A DNA stretch of 64,000 nt from Paracamarosporium sp. OC-R06-R3 (lineage: Eukaryota; Ascomycota; Dothideomycetes; Pleosporales; Didymosphaeriaceae). Made by a program: the position numbers and the translations under genes. Under the pieces are notes generated by a model, which saw nothing but the letters and a program-made list of their open reading frames with translations, was not told the DNA's origin and searched no databases. The stretch covers positions 1 to 64,000 of the forward strand of contig JACVRA010000401.1 of the NCBI GenBank assembly GCA_019828545.1. Direction: 5' to 3'. Positions 44,304-54,142 of the stretch are shown one piece after another (the stretch's first letter is position 1; the number at the start of each line of letters is the position of its first letter).

Positions 44304-45176
44304 ATGCCTAAGACATACCCTTATCCATGGTTTCCGTTTCCGTTTCCGGAAGATCTTCCGTGCGGAGAGCCATATATCAACTGGCCGGCAAGCAAAGACC
44401 TCGTCTTGAGCAGCAGCATCGATACTGAGGTCGCGATACCTGAACCATGGGTGGATGTAAATGTTGGTGAGGATGGCAAAACAAACAGGACAAAGGAGGC
44501 GTATAGTTTAGTCATGCCACGCATGCGCACCATTGCATGCGACAGGACGAGATTTGTCCCGATGTATCGTATGTTTTATTCACACGTAAAAGCTCACGAC
44601 GCGTAAGCTATATACTGACGACATTCAGGAAACAAGGTTTTTGAAACCTCGGACGACAAGTTGATCCAACCTGACAAGTATTACCTCGAACATATCGGCA
44701 CGCCCGCTCTCCACACTGGGTCAATCAATACATGCGATATAACTTATCACCTTTTGTCTTTCCGATGGCACGGCTCGAACATGGAAAACTATAAGCTTGC
44801 TAGATATGAAGGCAATGATTGGCTTTTCCAACTGTATTTAGGCGACACCGAAGAGCATTACTCAATGCCAACGCGAGACTCGCTTGCTGAAAGCGATGTG
44901 ATAAAAGTCTGTGATGGAAATGGGCGACATAGGAAGTACAACGGAGGAAAAAGGCCAATATGGATCTGTGACTTCCCTGATTACGAAGCGCCTTGGCCAA
45001 CGCCGTGTTCAGCGCCAGTAGAGGAAGTGCCGCAGGAGGGTTCAGGAGTGAACCTGGGACTCGTAATCGGTCTCCCGGTAGGGATAGTTGGTGCAATTTT
45101 GCTGATATGTCTAGGCTGGTATTATGCACCCAAGTTGAGGAGGAGATTCAATGGGGAAGGTGGTATTCAACTTTAG
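44304..45176 (+). CDS. single-span membrane protein of unknown function
   Basis: Two exons (44304-44568 and 44629-45176) with a 60-bp phase-1 intron (GTATGT..CAG) give 270 residues. The large N-terminal region has a Pro/Phe-rich start (YPYPWFPFPFPEDLPCGEP) and six or so cysteines, with TCDITYHLLSFRW and KRPIWICDFPDYEAPW as recognisable but unassigned segments. One membrane helix near residues 236-257 (LVIGLPVGIVGAILLICLGW) precedes a short basic tail (KLRRRFNGEGG). No signal peptide is visible from this ATG, so either a first exon is missing or the helix acts as a signal anchor. The layout resembles the other Cys-containing single-span protein upstream. Confidence 0.6.
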
Positions 45177-45564
45177 ACTTAGTCGCTTCTACAAACGTGC
45201 ATTGATATCTCAATGACTCAGTATATAAAGTACTTAAAATTAGTCATTTGACGTGAACTTAGGGTAAAAGAATACTTGACTTATTGATACACGAATAGTG
45301 CAGCTGTTAAAGAAACTAAACGTTTCTCTGTCAAATCAAGTTATGATGAGCACCAAGTGAAAATCTCAGTTCACTTAGGTAAAACACCACTACTTGAGGC
45401 CTAAACAGAGAATCATACAACCATTGCATTGTAGCCATCAAACTCCAAGCCTTCAAGAGATCCTGGACAAAATCTGATTGCCCTTTCGAGGCCACGACTA
45501 CAAGACCGAGCAACCTTCACTACTACTCCGATTCTATAACGTCCATCAGCCACATTTCCTACAT
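45177..45564. other. intergenic between convergent genes
   Basis: About 390 AT-rich bp at the left edge of the BTB gene array. No coding sequence is supported. Confidence 0.5.
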
Positions 45565-46510
45565 TCATTTCGTAAACGCCACCTTCTTCAACACGTCCTT
45601 CGCAAGGCCTGGGACCTCGGCCAGAAGCTCTTCAACACTTGGCTTGTCGATAAGAGTCCGATGATTTGCAATAGTGTCGCACACTAATTTTCGAAGTCCA
45701 ACATCATCATCCGTCGTCGCTGTGTAAGCGTATCGAGCTGCAACAGCAAACATCTCATTGTCCCAGTACTTTTCGCATGCGAGAGCGAACTTTTCGCTGG
45801 CGAGGTCTCGCAACCCATGGACAATATACTTATCAGCTGTAGTAGGTGTCAGTGAGGACCGATCTGATTGTGTATACCGCAACCTTACCAATCACATAGA
45901 TTCTTGCATGCAGCAACAGTTGATCTGCATCTCCAGAAATCTTAGGAATTGCACAAGCGACACATGTAAAATTCCAACAATTGTTTCCACACGTGTCGCC
46001 TTTGCATTTGTGATGTTCACAAATGTTCCAGATGTCTCTGCCCCAACAATCCTTCCCAACGCACCCACCAAAACAAGTATGGGGAAAATCGTATGTGTAT
46101 ATGAGTGGATCTCCCGGTTTTGGCGGAGGTGGTAGAGTGGGTTCGTAATCCGCAGTATAAAGATAAGCGAGAAGAGCTTCAACGGCGGGTGGATCATCTT
46201 CTGGCAAATCGATCACATTATCCTGAGCTTCCTGATTAAAAGATTAGCGACCGGATAGTCGAATGCACCGTCAATTTGCGTACCTTTCCCACAGCGAAGC
46301 GGAGTGCGCTGGCGAAGAAATCCGAGCCGGAACAGACAATGATCTTATGCACGCAGTATGTATCATTACCACAGTTGATCGTCAAGTCAGAGTATTTGCC
46401 GGACGTGTATGCCCTGATAACTCGTCAAATACACGTGCCACAGGATTTCGGAACATGCGTACATACTCTTTTACGCGGTCTGTTAGCTGCGTACGCCATT
46501 TTTCGGCCAT
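45565..46510 (-). CDS. BTB/POZ protein A with inserted Cys/His-rich module
   Basis: Four exons (46467-46510, 46284-46413, 45889-46231, 45565-45836) give 262 residues. The first exon (MAEKWRTQLTDRVK) is only 44 nt and is recognised by its match to paralogs B and C. The BTB core has the TSGKYSDLTI strand, HKIIVCSGSDFFASAL, and DLPEDDPPAVEALLAYLYTA. After the core comes a Cys/His cluster: HTCFGGC, DCW, ICEHHKC, DTCGNNC and FTCVAC. The C-terminal helical part (DKYIVHGLRDLASEKFALAC, then DVGLRKLVCDTIANH) matches fungal BTB proteins. BTB domains dimerise and often recruit cullin-3 ubiquitin ligase; the cluster probably binds zinc. Leftmost of four tandem paralogs. Confidence 0.85.
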
Positions 46511-47204
46511 TTTCCGCAGTGTTACGTTAGCGAATAGGTGTTAGACCGGTATATCAAGGTGGTTGAGCGGGATAAAGAAAAGACGTTTTCAGACCGTGGA
46601 GTGAAGCGAGTGTCAATTATGGCAGGTGCATGTCAACAGCAAACGCAGCCTGCCAAGCACAAGCAACAGCTCCATTTATGGGTCTCTAGATATTATGTGT
46701 CGCTCTACGGTATTCATGATATAGTTAATGGTTTATCCAGTCCCTTCAATATGTACCAATCATAAACCGTCGCGACTGATGGTATTTCGTGCACGTATCT
46801 ATCTTCACTACTTCCCAATTCTGGGTCGCTCTCTCATCATTGAAGATATGTCGGTGAAAACCTACATATTCAGATTATCGAATTATTTGAAAGAAGGTCT
46901 CATACATTATGCGCTTATGCAACTAAAAGTGGTTCATTTTCTACCGAAAAGTGCAGCAGATACACAGCGATATCTATTGTCACAGCTTCGTCTGCCGGTA
47001 TTGACAACAGATACAATTTGCAAGCTGCCTTCATATATCATAGTCTATTCAGGAGCGTCAGCTTACGTTCCTTGAACGCTCAGATACTTGGACCCATTTA
47101 GAAATTTCCTATAAGGGCTTCTGGAGTTGAAAGAGTACTTAATCCCGCGCAGAGTACAAAGCTGACCTTTCTCAAAAGAACCTTACGCAAGCTCATGCGT
47201 ACCT
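46511..47204. other. intergenic within the BTB array
   Basis: About 690 bp between BTB genes A and B. A 115-codon plus frame at 46728-47075 has no motif. I looked for a decayed fifth BTB copy on the minus strand and saw none. Confidence 0.5.
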
Positions 47205-48153
47205 CTACCGCCAGCCCTGTGACACTTTCTGCTTGAGGATACCGAAAGCAAGACCATTAAATTGCGTCATCAAAACCTCAATTTCCGGTTTATTGGCTAA
47301 TTCCATATGGTTAGCGATAGTGGTGGAAACAATATCGCGGAGTCCTTTGTCATCCTCCATGGTAGTGGAAAAGGCCAGATGAGCGGCGTCTGCAAACTTG
47401 GGATCGTTCCAGAAATGTAGGGAGGCACGCCTAAACTTCTCCTGGGATAGCTGCTTCAGGCCGACCACATCATACTGATCACCGAGCGCGTAGATCTTGG
47501 CATGTGTTGCGAGCTGATCAGCATGTTCATCTGGAGGCAGCTCTGGAGGCGGGTTACACTGCTGACAGACGAAATTGGTACAAGAATATGAACAATTCTC
47601 GCCGCAATAATGATGGTCACAGATTTGTCCACTGCCACAGTAGCTCTGAAGCTGGGTACATGTATGCGGGGAGTTGTGCGGCTGCTTCTGTCCGTACACC
47701 TCTTGTGTCTTGGAGTTTTCTGTAGCTTTGGAGTTTAGGTGTTCGAAGGGAAGAGCTTTCGGAGAATAGTCGCCCTCGTAGAGGTATTGGATGAGGAGTT
47801 TCACCATGACTGGATCATCTTCGGGCAGATCTACCGTGTCTGACTCTGACTCCTACGATTGATCAGCTCAAATGATGTCAAAAAAGAGGCCTCGAGGCTC
47901 GATTCTGGACATACCTGACCACCAAACTTAATGGCTTTCTCGAAGAATTTAACCCGAGAACAAACAACAATCTTATGAACCTTATATGTATCGGATAGAC
48001 AAGTGATTGTAAGATCAGAATAGTCACCAGAAGTGAGGAAGCTACGAACGGATCAGTTATGACGCTAAATAGTATCCGTTGGTTGTTCGGAGGAATAGAG
48101 TGAGCTTACCCTTTCACCGACTCCAAGAGCAACTTGTGTGAGGCCTCCGCCAT
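47205..48153 (-). CDS. BTB/POZ protein B with inserted Cys/His-rich module
   Basis: Three exons (48110-48153, 47915-48041, 47205-47852) give 272 residues. Exon 1 is again 44 nt (MAEASHKLLLESVKG), with the same phase-2 junction as A and C. The next junction (phase 0) falls at the same place before DTVDLPEDDP. BTB elements are FLTSGDYSDLTI, HKIVVCSRVKFFEKAI and MVKLLIQYLYEGDYSP. The Cys/His module reads HTC, YCGSGQICDHHYCGENC, then SCTNFVCQQC. The helical end includes YALGDQYDVVGLKQLSQEKF and DDKGLRDIVSTTIANH. It lacks the third intron found in A and C. Confidence 0.87.
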
Positions 48154-48502
48154 AATGAGTGGGCAGTTAAGGATTTGGAATTAGGAGGTGTGAGAGTGAT
48201 TGTTGGATTAAAAATTGTTTGAAAAGAACAACGCACCAGATCGGCGGGGTACAGTGCTACGTTCCACCAGTTAGGGAGAGGTGTGACCTCGCCGTGGTAC
48301 AAAGATAACATACTGAGGCAAGCACCAATCGAAACAGTGAAAACGAAAGCGAACATAAATGTGTGAAACCAGCAGCTGTTTTGATTGCGGAAATAACAAC
48401 ATCAGAGAATGCTTTATCTGTTTCAGTTTTCTCTTCCGATTCCTGAAACGGTTTCCGGGACCGTATCGCATTTGTCCCCACTTCACCTATATACATCTCC
48501 CT
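48154..48502. other. short interval within the BTB array
   Basis: About 350 bp between the start of BTB B and the stop of BTB C. Only promoter and 3' UTR sequence is expected; no gene is seen. Confidence 0.5.
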
Positions 48503-49535
48503 TTATCCTACCTTCTCCTTCAGCAGACGGAACGCAAGTCCATTATACGTACTCAACAGATCCTCGATCTCAGCCTTTTTGAGCGGATCGATATGCATGG
48601 ATACTGCTTGCTGAACGATGTCTCGAAGTCCGCGATCATGCTCCGGTGTAGTAGAGAAAGCATGATGAGCAGCCACAGGAAAATTGGCGTCGTCCCACCA
48701 CTTCCAACAGGAGCCTGTGAAGTAGTCAGCATTTAAAGCAGCATCTCAGGTTTATATACATCACATGATACTCGTACAAGTATTGGTAGTTCAGTGCTCG
48801 GGTTCACTTACGACGGGATTTCTCGGCGGCAAGATACTTTAACGCATTGACACCATACTTGTCTGCAATCTTGTAGACTTGAGCATGTATGAGAAGTTGC
48901 TCTGATGAGCCAGGAGGAGGATCACAGCGGTGGGAGCAGACGAAGTTGATGCAGTCCAACTTACAAGCCGTGCCGCATTCGTGATGAGCGCAGACTCGAC
49001 GAAGAGAGCTCTCATTCTTGCAGCGTTTTCCGTGCTTACATGAGTGTAGCTGAGTTTGGGGAGCGTAATACATGACCTTGTGATTAGGAAGCGGCACCGG
49101 CGGGCAGATTGGGTCGTACTCCGCCTCGTAGAAGAACTGGACCAAGAGTTGCACGATGGCGGGTTCATCGGCAGATAAGTCTATCCTGCCATCTTCTGCC
49201 TCTTTCGCTATTCGTTAGTAAATGCCATCATAGAGGCGACTAGAGTGTTCGCAGATATACCTTGCCCACCGGAAATTTCACTGCCTTTGCGAAGAAATCC
49301 GACTGACCGCAGACTATATTCTTGTGCGCGTTGAAGACATCAACGCCGTAGGCAATGATGGGGTCAGAATAGTCGCTGGTTGATGGAATGCTATATAACG
49401 TCAGTACAAGAGCCCTAAGCTACACAATGCAAACACAGACAGAACGCGGACGTGCAGTTTCGTAAAGTATCTGCTTTGGGAAAATACTTACTCTTTGATG
49501 ACACTAAATAGCTTATTGCACGCAGCATTAGACAT
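48503..49535 (-). CDS. BTB/POZ protein C with inserted Cys/His-rich module
   Basis: Four exons (49492-49535, 49261-49390, 48812-49199, 48503-48714) give 257 residues. Exon 1 (MSNAACNKLFSVIK) is 44 nt as in A and B. The BTB core is more diverged: TSDYSDPIIAYGVDVFNAHK, FFAKAVKFPVGK, then IDLSADEPAIVQLLVQFFYE. The Cys/His module has HSCKHGKRC, VCAHHECGTACKLDC and FVCSHRC. A third intron (phase 1, 97 bp) interrupts the helical part, near but not at the position used in A. The end (DRGLRDIVQQAVSMH, GLAFRLLKEKVG) matches the paralogs. The acceptor before exon 3 has an alternative a few bases away, so one or two residues there are uncertain. Confidence 0.82.
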
Positions 49536-50000
49536 GATTGACAAGCGGCTCAGGACTTCCAAGGTAAGATTGGCTTTATGCGGAGCAAGTTCGCGTGCAT
49601 GGACCTACAATGAATGCGATGACAAACAACGAGGCAAATGTGTAGATGCTGAAAAGGCACGTGCATTGTATGTTTAGCAAGCTTGCATAGTTTTGTGTTA
49701 TTGAGCAGATATTGAGTTCCTTGCAATTCCTTGATCCTGAACGTTGGATAGAAGAAAACCATGACTAGATTTGGGTTTGATTGGAGAGAATTACAATTAA
49801 TCCCTTGCTACGGCTAGCGTTGCAGATAGGACAACTGATGGCTGCATCATAAGAGTGATATACATGGTTTCAAGGACCATAGATGCTCCTTCGCCACAGC
49901 AAAATAGAAGAGTTTGCGTGCCGCGTTACCAACCACAGAGCCTAGAGTATACCCCCAGTCAGATTCTTGATACCACGTTATATAACTGTGTCCACCCTCT
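49536..50000. other. intergenic within the BTB array
   Basis: About 465 bp between BTB C and BTB D, with no supported coding sequence. Confidence 0.5.
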
Positions 50001-50825
50001 TCATATCCATCCCAGCTCTTGAGCCTTTCCTTCGAGTAATTCATAGGCAAATTTGTTGGACTCCATCAACAAATTCTTGATCGTGGCGTCCTTTATCAAT
50101 TTCATGTTACTCGAGATCGTCTTACGGACTATGTCCCTGAGACCCTTGTCCTCATTGGGTGTTGAAGTGAAGACAAGATCAGCGGCAACAGGGAATTCTG
50201 GTTTGTCCCAGTAGTAAGAGCAGGCGTTTTCGAACTTGGCACTTGCAAGTGCTTTTAGACCGGTAACGATAAGACGATCCGCGATAGCGTACATCTTAGC
50301 ATGAGTGATAAGATCTGACGCATCTGTACCAAGCGGTGGACCTGTCGGGACACATATCAAACAGGTGAAAGCCGAGCAGCCCATTCTACCACGAAATAAA
50401 CCGGTTTGTACACGGCAGTGAGGACCGCAAGTATGGTGCAGGCAGAGTTGTTCCTGACATGGCGATGTACCCCCAAATGGATGGACAGGGCAAGTATGAG
50501 GAAATTTTGTTGAAGTTTGGGAACGAATCAGAGAAGTCGACAGTTTACGTTGTGGAATGGACGGCGTATAATCGCCTTCGTAAAGGTACTGCATCAACAG
50601 CTTGACAATAGCGGGTTCCTCATCCGGAAGATCAACCTTCTTGGTCTCAGACTCCACCCCAGGAAATCTCGTGGCTCCCGCAAAGAACTGCGCACGAGGG
50701 CATACAATGCTACGATGCGCATGGTAGGTATCCGGGCCGCACGTAACGTCAAAGTCCGAGTAGGTTCCAGAAGAGAGTAGATCCTTGACGGACGCTAGAA
50801 GTTGCTTGCGGGATGCTTCCGCCAT
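50001..50825 (-). CDS. BTB/POZ protein D, intronless paralog with Cys/His-rich module
   Basis: A single exon of 274 residues aligning end to end with A, B and C. It starts MAEASRKQLLASVKDLLSSG, continues TYSDFDVTCGPDTYHAHRSI and VDLPDEEPAIVKLLMQYLYE. The Cys/His module uses Cys112, Cys123, Cys128, His130-His131, Cys133, Cys137, Cys150, Cys155 and Cys158 (QEQLCLHHTCGPHC, FTCLIC), with an extra 8-10 residues inside. The helical part has HAKMYAIADRLIVTGLKALA and NEDKGLRDIVRKTISSN. No intron occurs where all three paralogs have two, so the gene has either lost them, perhaps through a spliced RNA copy, or kept an older state. A nuclear or cytosolic adaptor role with cullin-3 is a family-based guess. 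Confidence 0.9.
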   Translation of the reverse strand: MAEASRKQLLASVKDLLSSGTYSDFDVTCGPDTYHAHRSIVCPRAQFFAGATRFPGVESETKKVDLPDEEPAIVKLLMQYLYEGDYTPSIPQRKLSTSLIRSQTSTKFPHTCPVHPFGGTSPCQEQLCLHHTCGPHCRVQTGLFRGRMGCSAFTCLICVPTGPPLGTDASDLITHAKMYAIADRLIVTGLKALASAKFENACSYYWDKPEFPVAADLVFTSTPNEDKGLRDIVRKTISSNMKLIKDATIKNLLMESNKFAYELLEGKAQELGWI

Positions 50826-51132
50826 GTCTGCCGATATGTGAAACTTCAGAATGTTGGATTAGAATCCTCGGGTGGCCTACTGTGCGATACAGTTACAGTT
50901 GGTCTTAGCACTGCAGTTCGCGACGTACGTTTTCGTGACGAAGGTAGTTATATTTGCCGCGGCAGAATGGCTGTGTTGAAGGTGAGCGGCTATGCAGGTA
51001 TCGCAGCCTATCCCATGCTTGGCGTTTCAAGTTTGGAAGGCGCGCGCTAAAGGTACCAAGGTGTGTAAGCTAGCTTTCCGATGCAGCAATCAATCATCCA
51101 GAATTTGTTTTTAGACCCCGCGTTTCACAACC
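50826..51132. other. short intergenic interval
   Basis: About 300 bp holding the BTB D promoter and the 3' end of the Zn2Cys6 gene, with no other feature seen. Confidence 0.5.
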
Positions 51133-53463
51133 CTAGTACTCACTACCTTGTCCGTTTGGAGCGTACGGTATCTCAAGCCCCGTCCCATCCATAGCAAATC
51201 CATTTGCCTTCTGCAATTCAAAGCTCAACATTACATTGTCCCAGTTCGACCAGTTGAACTGATCCTCATTCATCGGGATATCTAGATCGCCCAGCTGTGG
51301 GCCTTCGGAGGCATTCGAGATGTTCGGATCCCATTCGAAGCTGTTAATCGGGTCGAAGTACCCAATGGTTGATGTTGACTCCTGCGGTTGTACAAACGAA
51401 GAGGCTTGTTGTGAAAGGCCTGGCGACTGTTTTGGAACAGTCTTAGGCTGGGCCAATTTTACTCTTGCGAATTCCTTCGCCTTTCGTGCGCGCAAGACCT
51501 GGATGAAGTATGGTTCACCCCCTTCCGGGATACCGCGGTCGGCGATGTACGCATCCCACGAGGTGAGCGTCAACGTGGCTACCGCAATCGGGAGCGCTTG
51601 TTTAGACGCATGTGTCGAGAAATGCGGATGAAAGTCGAATACAATCTGAACTTCTTTCCACGCCTGATCGACATCCGGGCCTTGAGTGCGATACTTGAGA
51701 GCGGATACGAAGTACACAAAGGCCTTCCACTGGAAATGAGAATTGATATGCCACAGACAACCCGACATTTCTCTTGTCGTATACGCCATGTTCTGCCACC
51801 CCACCACAGATACTGCCCACTTGAACAACAGATCTTTCTCACTCTGCGGCAAGGTCCCATCTGTTCCCTCTGGGCAATGGGCGATGAACCTCAACATGGC
51901 CACAACGCCTTTAGAGAGATAAGTGCACATGAAGTGCCATGGAACAGAGCTATCGCAGTAATCAAGGAACTTGCGATGATATAGCGCTTCAAGCTCATCA
52001 ATCGCCTTGTCCTTTGCGGCAAGCGATGCAGCATTCCCAGACAGCTTGTTCCAAACGCCATCGTACGTCGCTTTCGGGTTCGCTGAATTACGCAGGAACT
52101 CGCCGAGGTGGCAGCGAATGAGGAAGAACATCATTTCTGTAGCGCCTTGATGCTCTTGTGGGAGCTCCTTCATGTCTGGAGAGAGGTCGCTGTCGTTGAG
52201 GTTTGAAGGGCGTTTGACATCGCCAAAGAACATCATGCCTCCTGTACCGGCCAACTTTTCTGCAAACCCGTCTTGCATCATGATTTGGTACCATAACCTT
52301 CTCCTCATTTCGCATTCGAAAGGCGGCAATCCCAAAGTTTCCGGATCTCGATGGAGCCCAATGCGCTGTCCTATCCTCGCAGCAACGCCTGTGAGAATCC
52401 AAACAACCCGAGCGTCGAAGTTGATCAGTGAAGTGATGTACAAGACTAATCCCTGCAGGACTATGGGATCAGACGTCTTGAGAAAGCTGGACCTGATAAG
52501 AGCAAGGTGACTCGCCATCTTGAACCGTTGACTGACGACCTCCTTCGGCTCGCCCATGATAGAAGCACATTCTGAGTTGCTCAGGCTCTCAACAGCAGTG
52601 CAGTAAATCCCGAACATTAGGCATTCAACATTCTTCGGCACATCATCCAGGCTTCCGGTCGCATTCGAAATGATCTGTTGCACAGAGGGTGCATGGAAGA
52701 CCTTGATAAGGGGGTTGATGTTGTCTAAGTAGACCTGCCAGAGTTTGAAACTCTGTCCGGGGCTGGGGTGGAATGGATGGAGACTATTAGGTGCCTTTGA
52801 GCTACCCAAGAGTGAACCGGCTAGGAGTACGTCGCCTCCGCACATGTCAAGTCTCGATGGTGCACCTGGGGGTCTAACATTCTCATCGTCGCCTTCATCT
52901 GAAGAGTCGTCCAGTATTGTTTTAGGGTCTCGAAATTCGCTTTGGAGACTGGTCCAGAGCGTGTTCTCTAGGTACCTGCTCTTACCTCCTTCAGCTACGA
53001 GGACGCCGGAGCCTTTCCTCTCCGCTTCTTTGGTTTGTTCCACGCTATTGGGAGGTACTCCTACCTCATCCGCGTACTTGTTGACGCCAATCACATCCTC
53101 TTTTCGGTCTACGACAGCTTTTCCTTCCTCTCGCCTCACTAGCTCCTCGGGATCCACGCCGTGCGCCTTAAGCGTTTTCTCGTATAATTTCAGTCTGGCT
53201 TGAATATCAAGCTCGCGTGCATTCTGTCCTTTTTTACGTCGTCGTGGAGGAAGAGGAGCCTTGTAGACACACTCCACACGTGCCTTGGTGCAATTCGAGC
53301 ACCCACCAGGTGCCTTATCGCACTTGACCTTACGCTGAGCACACAGCACACACGAGAAGGCTTTCTGAATTGGTCTCTCTGGTACTGTTGCCGCCGACTC
53401 AGGCGTCGATGGGTTCGAAGAGGTGTTGGCCGCTGGCATTGTGTTTGGATTCGAGCCGTGCAT
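51133..53463 (-). CDS. Zn2Cys6 fungal-specific transcription factor
   Basis: A single exon of 776 residues. The binuclear zinc cluster has Cys38, Cys41, Cys48, Cys55, Cys58 and Cys65 (spacing C-x2-C-x6-C-x6-C-x2-C-x6-C), followed by a basic PPRRRKKG linker and a short coiled-coil-like helix. The fungal-specific middle homology region is present: WQVYLDNINPLIKVFHAP, RIGQRIGLHRDPETLGLPPF and CEMRRRLWYQIMMQD. The C-terminus is Gln/Asn/acid-rich (LGDLDIPMNEDQFNWSNWDN), a likely activation region. Such proteins bind CGG-containing DNA; target genes are unknown. It is adjacent to and on the same strand as the BTB array and the protease, with no shown regulation. Lack of introns in a gene of this length is somewhat unusual. 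Confidence 0.93.
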   Translation of the reverse strand: MHGSNPNTMPAANTSSNPSTPESAATVPERPIQKAFSCVLCAQRKVKCDKAPGGCSNCTKARVECVYKAPLPPRRRKKGQNARELDIQARLKLYEKTLKAHGVDPEELVRREEGKAVVDRKEDVIGVNKYADEVGVPPNSVEQTKEAERKGSGVLVAEGGKSRYLENTLWTSLQSEFRDPKTILDDSSDEGDDENVRPPGAPSRLDMCGGDVLLAGSLLGSSKAPNSLHPFHPSPGQSFKLWQVYLDNINPLIKVFHAPSVQQIISNATGSLDDVPKNVECLMFGIYCTAVESLSNSECASIMGEPKEVVSQRFKMASHLALIRSSFLKTSDPIVLQGLVLYITSLINFDARVVWILTGVAARIGQRIGLHRDPETLGLPPFECEMRRRLWYQIMMQDGFAEKLAGTGGMMFFGDVKRPSNLNDSDLSPDMKELPQEHQGATEMMFFLIRCHLGEFLRNSANPKATYDGVWNKLSGNAASLAAKDKAIDELEALYHRKFLDYCDSSVPWHFMCTYLSKGVVAMLRFIAHCPEGTDGTLPQSEKDLLFKWAVSVVGWQNMAYTTREMSGCLWHINSHFQWKAFVYFVSALKYRTQGPDVDQAWKEVQIVFDFHPHFSTHASKQALPIAVATLTLTSWDAYIADRGIPEGGEPYFIQVLRARKAKEFARVKLAQPKTVPKQSPGLSQQASSFVQPQESTSTIGYFDPINSFEWDPNISNASEGPQLGDLDIPMNEDQFNWSNWDNVMLSFELQKANGFAMDGTGLEIPYAPNGQGSEY

Positions 53464-54142
53464 TGCCTGGTTGTCACGCCATCTCCCGATTACAATTTAA
53501 CAATCTGTTACCCCTTCAGATAGTAGAGAGTCTGCCTCTGTGTCATTGGGATTAAATGTCTGATCGTTGCTGCAGATGAGACGGAGTCTGGTGGTACGCC
53601 CCGCCAAGATCAACCACAGGTCACAGCCGTAATTAGTCAGCGTAGAAGTTGCGCCAAGCACTATCTTACAGGTCAAGAAGAGATGGGCAGCACAGGATCG
53701 GCTCGTTGCGATCAACTGCCTTACATAGCTAACACGGAAGACATCATGACCATATGAGGCCTCGTTATAGCAAACGCCTTCAGCATAGCAATCAGACTTC
53801 TCGAAGAGCGGCGAACCATAGTAAGACACCAAGCATAAGAAAGTTTGGGAAGCGCCACACACACATGCATTCTAGCCGCGCACTATCTTCCTTTGTGTTT
53901 CTATAGAAACCACTATGAGGTACATAAGATCAGAGATGGAATATACTGACCATACAAGGAAATATAATAGAAACGCGCGATACGAGTCCTAGCGCCTAGA
54001 TCCAAATCCATTCCGTCCTTATGATATGCGTGCTACGGAACAATACACCCAAGCACATCCAGTGCTATATGCAAACATTTCCTAGCAGCGGCGCCACTTT
54101 GGCGCCACCTTCACGTAAGAGCCAGGCACTACCAACCTTCAC
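53464..54142. other. intergenic with 3' hairpin of the protease gene
   Basis: About 680 bp between two minus-strand genes: the promoter of the Zn2Cys6 gene on the left and the protease 3' UTR on the right, with a short perfect inverted repeat at 54090-54106. A 121-codon minus frame (53497-53862) has no motif. Confidence 0.5.
54090..54106. repeat. perfect 7-bp inverted repeat in the protease 3' UTR
   Basis: GGCGCCA-CTT-TGGCGCC forms a GC-rich stem of 7 bp with a 3-nt loop, about 37 bp downstream of the protease stop codon. It could be an RNA hairpin in the 3' UTR or a chance palindrome. Confidence 0.6.

Noticed and set aside
46728..47075. 115-codon plus-strand frame inside the BTB array
   Set aside because: No motif and not related to BTB sequence in any frame.
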